Part shown: piece by piece, positions 5,518-10,686 of the stretch
Layout: every line of letters begins with the position of its first letter
Position numbering within the stretch: position 1 is the stretch's first letter
NCBI GenBank assembly: GCA_021827955.1
Contig: JAKATY010000071.1
Span: 1-10,686 of the forward strand
DNA: 10,686 bases
DNA from: Microcaldota archaeon
Lineage (GTDB): Archaea; Micrarchaeota; Micrarchaeia; Micrarchaeales; Micrarchaeaceae
Direction of reading: 5' to 3'
Translations under genes and position numbers: made by a program
Notes under the pieces: model-generated
Told to the model about the DNA's origin: nothing
The model's database searches: none
What the model saw: only the letters and a program-made list of their open reading frames with translations

Positions 5518-5541
5518 TGCCTGAGCTATGCAACTGATTAA

Positions 5542-5829
5542 ATGGTGTTCGGAATAAGCCTCGGGAGCGCAACGGTCAGCGAGATAATACTTTTTGTGCT
5601 TATAGCCATAGTATTGTTCGTAATCTTCAAGATAGGGAAGTCGATACTCAAGCTTCTTTTCGGCATACTCGCAAACAGCATCCTTGGGGTAGTATCTATA
5701 TTCGTTCTCGATTACGTGTTCGGGATGGGCATACAGATAAAGGCGTACGTTCTTCTTGCCGCGGCGCTTTTCGGCCTGCCTGCAGTCGGAACTTTTGTAA
5801 TACTGCGTCTATTCGGCGTGCCTATATAG
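5542..5829 (+). CDS. BofA-like small integral membrane protein
   Basis: A 95-residue, very hydrophobic protein with predicted membrane segments at about 13-32, 36-60 and 68-91. The second half resembles the BofA family (named for the Bacillus pro-sigma-K processing inhibitor). The core has ANSILGVVSIFVLDYVFGMG (residues 44-63), then a short polar turn and GLPAVGTFVILRL (78-90), which fits the NxxxG and GLPG-type signature. Archaeal members exist whose function is unknown; sporulation control clearly does not apply here. No soluble domain, cysteine pair or catalytic motif is visible. It is transcribed away from the RNase P RNA gene and converges on the histone gene with 23 bases between stop codons. 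The family call rests on motif resemblance and is moderately sure; the CDS itself is likely real. Confidence 0.72.
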   Translation: MVFGISLGSATVSEIILFVLIAIVLFVIFKIGKSILKLLFGILANSILGVVSIFVLDYVFGMGIQIKAYVLLAAALFGLPAVGTFVILRLFGVPI

Positions 5830-5852
5830 CAGCAGCTTATCTGCCGTGGCGT

Positions 5853-6050
5853 TCAGGAAGAGGCAAGCTTCACGTCAGAAGGCTCAAGGGTTTTTCTCTT
5901 TGCATGCTTTGCCAGGCTTACAGATTTGCTTGCTATCTCGTAGGCGAGCTTGTTTATATTTTCATAAAAAGCAGCGAGAGCCTCGTCGCTCACGCGTATG
6001 GCGCCCGCCTCCCTAAGTATCTTCTTTGCGGTTGATTTTGAGATATACAA
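5853..6050 (-). CDS. Archaeal histone, HMfB-like, TTG start
   Basis: A 65-residue single histone fold that would dimerise and wrap DNA. Taking the TTG at 6050 as start, the protein aligns without gaps to HMfB from residue 1. Arg19-Val20-Ser21-Asp22 matches the first DNA-binding loop, and Ala50-Lys-Arg52-Lys53-Thr54 the second (HMfB HAGRKT). Arg52 and Asp59 reproduce the intramolecular salt bridge, and SDV aligns with EDI. A GGTG site (6056-6059, minus strand) lies 5 bases before the TTG, and a TATA element (CAATATAAAG, about 6082-6091) lies at the right distance for a short leader. An ATG at 6098 would add 16 residues (MVNNIKRGAKSNQGAF), but that reading would place the TATA box inside the gene. 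The C terminus ends KLASS, without the basic tail seen in HMfB. The hel308 gene lies upstream on the same strand. Confidence 0.9.
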   Translation of the reverse strand: MYISKSTAKKILREAGAIRVSDEALAAFYENINKLAYEIASKSVSLAKHAKRKTLEPSDVKLASS

Positions 6051-6079
6051 GAAAGCACCTTGATTAGATTTAGCACCTC

Positions 6080-6091
6080 GCTTTATATTGT
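6080..6091 (-). promoter_or_regulatory. TATA box of the histone gene
   Basis: The minus strand reads ACAATATAAAGC here. The expected start, about 25 bases downstream, falls near 6060-6063, just before the GGTG and the TTG start. This supports the short form of the histone and independent transcription from hel308, although read-through from hel308 on the same strand is possible. Confidence 0.55.
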
Positions 6092-6126
6092 TTACCATGG
6101 GGCGCGGTTTTGTGGAACTCCAGCCC

Positions 6127-8244
6127 TTAAACAAATTGCTCGAATACTTTCTGCGCTACCTCCTTGCCAAGTATTTTTTCCACCTTCTCCCTGTTTTCCT
6201 TTACTTCGGCAACGCTCTTTATGCCGTTCATATAGAGCATGCGCGCCCTTACCCTGCCTATCTGCTGGAGCCTCACCAGATCAAGCAGCTCCTCCTTTAT
6301 GCCGTACTTTATCCTTACTCTCACATCTGTTATCTCTCTCGTGCTCGTCCTGAGCAATCTTGCCAGCTCCGAAGCAGAATACGATATCCAATCCGCAATC
6401 GTTAGCTTCGAGTACAGCGCTCCTGGCGTAGTGGCGTATTTGCGTATGAGCTCGTCTTCTTTCGTCTCATTGATCCAATCGTATAGCATGAGTGCCGTGG
6501 AGAATGCGCCTACCGGATCGTAGTAGCCGAGCTCCGATTCCTCATAGTCCTGCTCGATCGCTTTGTTCATGTGCCTGTAATGCACGTACATGCTTTCCGC
6601 TTCCTCCGTAGCGCGCACGTAGGGCCGCATCTCCAGGGTGTTGGCAAGCATGTAAAGCATGCCAAGCAGGTCCTGCTTCCTTCCAAGCGCTTCGATGATC
6701 CACCTTGCGGAGAGCGGGTCTATGTAGAGCTCGCTGACTCTTTTGCCTATGCGCGTGGCCCTCAACTCGCCTCTTTCTATTTCTATAAAATCCCATTCTT
6801 CAAGGCTCTGCAGAACCTCGCGCACAACTTCTCGTATGTGCCTGCTGTTGCCGTACTGGTAGCCGTAAAAGGTCTTGAGCATGAACGCCTCTAGCTCCTC
6901 TTCGCTGTTCAGGAAATCCTCCGCTATGAACGCGAGCACATGCATGCGCATTACGGGCGCCATTCCGAGCCCCGAATCTATGGGCTCAGGCTCGGCTTCC
7001 ATGTACCTCTCGGCCAGCTCCTTCGCATTTTCATTGTTCTTCGCTATCAGCAATGCCCTGCCTTCGGTGTCGTAGCCCGGCCTGCCCGCTCTTCCGAAAA
7101 GCTGCAATACCTCGTTTATTCCGAGCCTTTCAGAGCCGAAGCCGTTGCTGTACCTGCTCGTGTCCTTGACTAGCACGGTGTGCGCGGGCGTGTTGACTCC
7201 AAGCGCAAGAGTGGTAGTGGAGCATATTACTTTGATCAAGCCTTTTTTGAATGCGTCCTCTATAAGCCATCTCTGCTCGTTAAGCAAGCCCGCGTGATGG
7301 AACGCCACTCCCTTGGCGACGAGTGCTGCGAGCTTCCTGCATTGCTCTGTCGGCCTCTGCAGCACATTGAGCACGTTCTCTGATAGATCTGCAAGCCTCT
7401 TCTTCTCCTCTTCCCTGAGCCTGCTGTTTACGAAAGCGGAGATCCTTGTTGCACCCGCTTCCGCATTCCTCTTGGTGGCATAGAAGACAAGCGCCTGCTT
7501 TCCCATGCCGAGCGTATCATCTACAATCATGAGCTCAGGCAGGGCTTCTTCTGAAGCGAGCACATCCTTTACTGACTTGCCTCCTGAAAAATACACGACC
7601 GTTTTTCCGTTGACGACTCCTTTCTTCAACGGCACAGGCCTGTAGTCGCTCTTTACGAGTTTTGCCGAAAGCCATTTCGCTATCTCTTCCGCGTTGCCGA
7701 TCGTTGCGCTTAGCGCGATTATCTGCGCTCTTATGGTATCCTTCAATTTCGTGATAAGAAGTTCGAGAGTAGGCCCGCGCGATGCATCGCCAATAGTGTG
7801 CACCTCGTCAAACACGATGCACCCTATAGAATCCAGCCAGTTTATGCCGTGCCTTATCAGGCTGTCGAATTTCTCGGTAGACATGAATATAAGTTCAAAC
7901 TCGGCAAGCCATGGGTCGTTTGAGTCAAGATCCCCTATAGAAATAGCGCTTTTTATGTATGGGTAGCTCTTCTTGAATTCCTCGAATTTCTCCGAGACAA
8001 GGGCGCGCATTGGCGCAACATAAACTGCTTTTGTGCCTTTGGAAAGTATCGCATTTATCGCGGCGATTTCCGCGATGAGTGTCTTGCCGCTGGCAGTGGG
8101 TGCAGCGACAATGATATTTCTTCCTTCCAGGAGGCCGTTTTTCAGGGCAAGCTCCTGCGGAGGAGTGAAAGAGGCAATGCCCCTCTTTTTGAGAGACTCC
8201 GCTATCTCCCTAGGTGCCTTTCCTTCCAAGTATGACAGGTCCAT
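6127..8244 (-). CDS. hel308: Hel308-type superfamily 2 DNA helicase
   Basis: A 705-residue ATP-dependent 3'-5' DNA helicase of the Hel308/HelQ family, which acts on stalled or broken replication forks. The motifs are in order: FTPPQ (26-30), Walker A APTASGKT (48-55), APMRALV (77-83), DEVH (146-149), SAT (179-181), the STTTLALGVNTPAH block (342-355) and QLFGRAGRPGYD (381-392). The winged-helix and ratchet domains follow. The C-terminal helix-hairpin-helix domain carries IGRVRARML (662-670), the RAR motif that in Hel308 couples DNA binding to activity and separates it from Ski2/Brr2 relatives. Length is typical. The ATG at 8244 is chosen because the protein then begins MDLSYLEG, as the family does; the 26 codons before it look like non-coding AT-rich sequence. 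There is no clear ribosome binding site. Confidence 0.95.
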   Translation of the reverse strand: MDLSYLEGKAPREIAESLKKRGIASFTPPQELALKNGLLEGRNIIVAAPTASGKTLIAEIAAINAILSKGTKAVYVAPMRALVSEKFEEFKKSYPYIKSAISIGDLDSNDPWLAEFELIFMSTEKFDSLIRHGINWLDSIGCIVFDEVHTIGDASRGPTLELLITKLKDTIRAQIIALSATIGNAEEIAKWLSAKLVKSDYRPVPLKKGVVNGKTVVYFSGGKSVKDVLASEEALPELMIVDDTLGMGKQALVFYATKRNAEAGATRISAFVNSRLREEEKKRLADLSENVLNVLQRPTEQCRKLAALVAKGVAFHHAGLLNEQRWLIEDAFKKGLIKVICSTTTLALGVNTPAHTVLVKDTSRYSNGFGSERLGINEVLQLFGRAGRPGYDTEGRALLIAKNNENAKELAERYMEAEPEPIDSGLGMAPVMRMHVLAFIAEDFLNSEEELEAFMLKTFYGYQYGNSRHIREVVREVLQSLEEWDFIEIERGELRATRIGKRVSELYIDPLSARWIIEALGRKQDLLGMLYMLANTLEMRPYVRATEEAESMYVHYRHMNKAIEQDYEESELGYYDPVGAFSTALMLYDWINETKEDELIRKYATTPGALYSKLTIADWISYSASELARLLRTSTREITDVRVRIKYGIKEELLDLVRLQQIGRVRARMLYMNGIKSVAEVKENREKVEKILGKEVAQKVFEQFV

Positions 8245-8392
8245 CAATATCGCGTTTATATATATGCAGGATAAGGTTAAAGTTTTTATTAGTGAATATC
8301 CAATAGAAAGGTATAGCCGCACGCGAAGGAGGAGCAGAATCGGTTAAAAGGCTTACGTTCGTGTGTCGCGTGTGAGCAGGCAAGGTGTAGAT
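8245..8392. promoter_or_regulatory. Divergent promoter region between hel308 and the LamG surface gene
   Basis: A clear TATA-like run (TTTATATATATG, 8255-8266) lies only about 16 bases before the hel308 ATG on the minus strand, too close for normal use there. Rightward it would give a start near 8286 for the surface gene, with a leader of about 107 nt. Leftward, TAATAAAAACTTTAA (about 8277-8291) could instead serve hel308. GGAGGAG at 8329-8335 has no start codon at useful spacing. GGTG at 8384-8387 sits 5 bases before the TTG start at 8393. Confidence 0.45.
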
Positions 8393-10686
8393 TTGCACAG
8401 GAAAGGCAAAGCAGCTAAAAGGGCGCAAATAACCCTTGAGTTTCTCATTGCATACTCCTTAGTCCTGCTGATCTTCCTGATAATATTCGCTCTTATTGCA
8501 ACGCAAAGAGCTTCGACTCTTGCATCGCAGGATTACTCTTCTATGCAGCTTCTGTCGCAAACCGTTTCTACAGCTATAGATACCGCGCTGGCTTCGGGCA
8601 ACGGCTATTCTACTACATTGAACCTTCCCTCAGCTATAAGCACCGTGCCATATAACCTATCGATATCCAGCACAGGGGTAGTGATAGCGAGCATGCAGAT
8701 AGGTAAGGAAACTGTAAGCGCACAGGCGTTCAGCAACGCACGGGATCTCGTAGTAAACGGTACTGTAATTTCGACAGGCAACGCCATTACGCTGTATTCA
8801 CTGCCCTCATATAAGGGCACAATTTACCTTGCGAATTCGAAAGGTGCAATATATGTTGACGAGCAGCCTGTTTCTGCTCTTTCGCTTGAAGGAAGCCTTG
8901 AAGCCAACGTTAGCTTCGATGGGGAAGCAGCAAGCTTCAACGGACAGAATAGCTATGTAGAGGTTCCAACAACCAAAAATCTTCCCCTGGGATCAAGTGT
9001 AGGAAGTACTTTTGCATGGATTCAAATAAGCGCATACCCCACGAGCAGCGTAGCCGAGATAGAGGATTATGGTGTTCCATCAGGTGGAGAAGGACGCGGC
9101 ATGTATATAACAACAACAGGATCATTATGCTTTACTGGATGGGCTGATGATTGGTGCTCGCCATTTACTATACCATTAAATCAGTGGGTATTTGTAGGTT
9201 ATAACTACTATGGTGGTACTTCTGTTGCTGTTTATTATAATAGTAAAAACGCTAGTGGAAGTATTGGGTCTACCTTAAATACAATTGCAGGCATTAACTT
9301 GATTGCCAAACGGCTTGATGATGCTGCTCCATATCTATCTGGACAAGTAGCAAATGTTCAAATCTACAATACCTCTCTTTCTGCAAATGAAATTCAGGCT
9401 CTCTACCAAGAAGGTATAGGGGGTGCTCCAATATCAAATGCGGGTCTCGTGGGCTGGTGGCCGCTCAACGGCAATACTAACGATTACAGCGGCAACGGCA
9501 ACAACGGGATACCTAATGAAGTAAGCTATTCTAGTGTTTCACAAATAACAGCACGAGTCAAAAATGCACGTTGTGCAAATGCGTCTGGCGATCTCGTGGG
9601 CTTTACCTCAACCTATGGAAACTTTAGCAGTTCAGGTAAAATGGATTTTGCAACGTATGCAAATTCAAGCGGCATTGCAACCGCAATTCTTGAAGCTAAT
9701 CCTGTAAATCCTACAATAGCAAACGTAACCGTTACTGCTTTCAATGGTAATTCCACTGTAACGGCAAACATGGTTGGCTGGTGGCCTTTGAATATGGGTT
9801 CTGGCAATAGTGCATACGACCTAAGCACCAATTATAATAATGGCAATTTTTCTAATTATGCATGGTCTTCTCTATCCAATTCAACAAACTTTGCAGTAGC
9901 TGCATTTCCTGGAGATTTGGGTGGAGTAAGTGGCAACAGTGCAGAAGACGGATTTGTAACAGTAAATAATACAAACATATACAGCATACCCGCTAACCGC
10001 ACCTTTACTGTGGTGTCATGGATCTATTACAAAGGCGCGACATCAAATCATTGTCAAGGTATATTTGGCGATTGGCCCGATCCAGGACCAGGTTTCCAGC
10101 TTTTGGGATATGGGTGTAGCATGCTTATTATAAATGGCTCTAGCGTTAATTGGCCTGCGGGAACCTCTTCTTTTCCAAAAGGAACATGGGAGATGGTCTC
10201 TGCTGAGTATACTGCTAGAACCGGCATAGCCGCTGTATATCTAAATAGTACTCTGTTCGCTACACAACAGCTCCCAACTTCTCTTTCTCTTTTGGAAAAA
10301 TCGCCTTATTACATAGGAGATGATGCATGGCAGACTACAGGTTATGATACTTTCAACGGTTCAATCGCAAATGTACAGTTGTATAGCTCATTCCTCACGC
10401 CACAGCAGATAAACATTTTGTATAAAGAAGGAATCAACGGCGTTCCTTTATCAAATGCGGGCCTCGTGGGCTGGTGGCCGCTCAACGGCAATACTAACGA
10501 CTACAGCGGCAACGGCAACAACGGAAAAATAAATTATAATGTCTCATTTGTAAATCAGAGACTTAGTGTACCCTATAATTATTCCGTAGCAAGCTTCAAC
10601 GGGCAGAATAGCTACATTATTGCGAATGTTATTAATCTACCAACAGGTAATAATGAAAGAACTGTTGTTGCATGGTTCAATGTTCC
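8393..10686 (+). CDS. Large surface protein: class III (pilin-like) signal peptide plus repeated LamG-type domains, 3' end outside window
   Basis: An open frame of at least 764 codons runs off the window. The leader MHRKGKAAKRA is followed by QITLEFLIAYSLVLLIFLII, a class III signal. Cleavage is expected between Ala11 and Gln12, with glutamate at +5 (Glu16) and a hydrophobic helix, as in type IV pilin-like proteins processed by EppA/PibD-type peptidases. After about residue 150 come concanavalin A/LamG-like modules. One ends near ALYQEG (337-342) and a second begins at GLVGWWPLNGNTNDYSGNG (351-369). A diverged one starts at MVGWWPLN (460-467) and another at GLVGWWPLNG (690-699). Many Asn-X-Ser/Thr sites suggest glycosylation. 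Such modules usually bind glycans or mediate adhesion. The TTG start is set by GGTG 5 bases before it; GTG at 8363 or 8372 are alternatives. Codon use turns AT-rich in parts after about 9100. Confidence 0.86.
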   Translation, partial: MHRKGKAAKRAQITLEFLIAYSLVLLIFLIIFALIATQRASTLASQDYSSMQLLSQTVSTAIDTALASGNGYSTTLNLPSAISTVPYNLSISSTGVVIASMQIGKETVSAQAFSNARDLVVNGTVISTGNAITLYSLPSYKGTIYLANSKGAIYVDEQPVSALSLEGSLEANVSFDGEAASFNGQNSYVEVPTTKNLPLGSSVGSTFAWIQISAYPTSSVAEIEDYGVPSGGEGRGMYITTTGSLCFTGWADDWCSPFTIPLNQWVFVGYNYYGGTSVAVYYNSKNASGSIGSTLNTIAGINLIAKRLDDAAPYLSGQVANVQIYNTSLSANEIQALYQEGIGGAPISNAGLVGWWPLNGNTNDYSGNGNNGIPNEVSYSSVSQITARVKNARCANASGDLVGFTSTYGNFSSSGKMDFATYANSSGIATAILEANPVNPTIANVTVTAFNGNSTVTANMVGWWPLNMGSGNSAYDLSTNYNNGNFSNYAWSSLSNSTNFAVAAFPGDLGGVSGNSAEDGFVTVNNTNIYSIPANRTFTVVSWIYYKGATSNHCQGIFGDWPDPGPGFQLLGYGCSMLIINGSSVNWPAGTSSFPKGTWEMVSAEYTARTGIAAVYLNSTLFATQQLPTSLSLLEKSPYYIGDDAWQTTGYDTFNGSIANVQLYSSFLTPQQINILYKEGINGVPLSNAGLVGWWPLNGNTNDYSGNGNNGKINYNVSFVNQRLSVPYNYSVASFNGQNSYIIANVINLPTGNNERTVVAWFNV
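8930..8955 (+). repeat. Short internal direct repeat, copy 1 (FNGQNSY)
   Basis: These 26 bases, starting GCAAGCTTCAACGG, recur at 10589-10614 with a single difference (A to G, silent). They encode ASFNGQNSY, the strand at the beginning of each LamG-type module. Confidence 0.85.
9434..9507 (+). repeat. 74-bp internal direct repeat, copy 1 (GLVGWWPLNG segment)
   Basis: It is identical to 10451-10524 at 72 of 74 positions. The two differences (GGT/GGC and GAT/GAC) are synonymous. It encodes SNAGLVGWWPLNG followed by NTNDYSGNGNNG. It is GC-richer than the sequence on either side. Confidence 0.92.
10451..10524 (+). repeat. 74-bp internal direct repeat, copy 2
   Basis: Second copy of the segment at 9434-9507, about 1017 bases downstream and in the same frame, so each repeat opens a LamG-type module. 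The sequence before it (LYKEGINGVPL) also resembles that before copy 1 (LYQEGIGGAPI) at the protein level. Confidence 0.92.
10589..10614 (+). repeat. Short internal direct repeat, copy 2
   Basis: Second copy of 8930-8955, encoding ASFNGQNSY. It lies 65 bases after the second 74-bp repeat and marks the beginning of a further module cut off by the window edge. Confidence 0.85.

Noticed and set aside
6560..7400. Several plus-strand and alternative minus-strand open frames inside hel308
   Set aside because: All are shadows of the helicase gene, whose motifs run uninterrupted through the region.
8288..8347. Strong GGAGGAG site at 8329-8335 suggesting a small gene
   Set aside because: No ATG, GTG or TTG lies at useful spacing, and the frames close quickly (TAA at 8345-8347).
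1..10686. CRISPR array, insertion sequence, integrase or toxin-antitoxin pair
   Set aside because: No regularly spaced short repeats, terminal inverted repeats with a transposase, or small paired genes of those types were seen on either strand.

Overview
The window is a chromosomal segment of an archaeon. It carries Spt5, archaeal-type ribosomal protein uL11, an HMfB-like histone, the Hel308 helicase, a Trm5-type tRNA methyltransferase, an intron-containing tRNA, TATA-box-like promoters and an archaeal-type RNase P RNA. Genes are tightly packed, with gaps of 2 to 25 bases between several neighbours. Many ribosome binding sites read GGTG, and several starts are TTG or GTG. A DPANN-type or other small-genome archaeon (Micrarchaeota-like) would fit, but that placement is inference and no marker here is decisive.

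Layout. 1-83 (-): first 27 codons of an unrecognised gene. 84-406: promoter gap. 407-1399 (+): HtpX-like membrane zinc protease, ending 2 bases from the convergent trm5-like gene, 1402-2484 (-). 2485-2604: divergent promoter region with overlapping GC-rich palindromes. 2605-4265 (+): a likely operon of spt5, rpl11 and a MagIII-like endonuclease III-family glycosylase, the last two overlapping by 4 bases (TTGA). 4374-4493 (+): tRNA with anticodon CAU and a 43-nt intron. 4585-5196 (+): F420/NADPH oxidoreductase-family protein. 5217-5445 (-): a compact RNase P RNA, the main hidden gene of the window. 5542-5829 (+): BofA-like small membrane protein. 5853-6050 (-): histone. 6127-8244 (-): Hel308. 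8393-10686 (+): start of a large surface protein with a class III (pilin-like) signal peptide and repeated LamG-type modules, still open at the window edge.

Most genes serve core information processing: transcription elongation and translation (spt5, rpl11), tRNA maturation and modification (RNase P RNA, tRNA, Trm5), chromatin (histone) and DNA repair (Hel308, glycosylase). HtpX and the BofA-like protein act at the membrane. The last 2.3 kb differ in character: a cell-surface adhesin-like gene with internal near-identical repeats and patches of AT-rich codon use, so this is the accessory part of the window.

No CRISPR array, transposase or integrase was seen. The most useful observations are the RNase P RNA in an apparently empty gap, the pilin/LamG hybrid with a 74-bp internal repeat, the corrected non-ATG starts, the P-for-N change in the Trm5 NLP motif, and the palindromic leader in front of spt5-rpl11.
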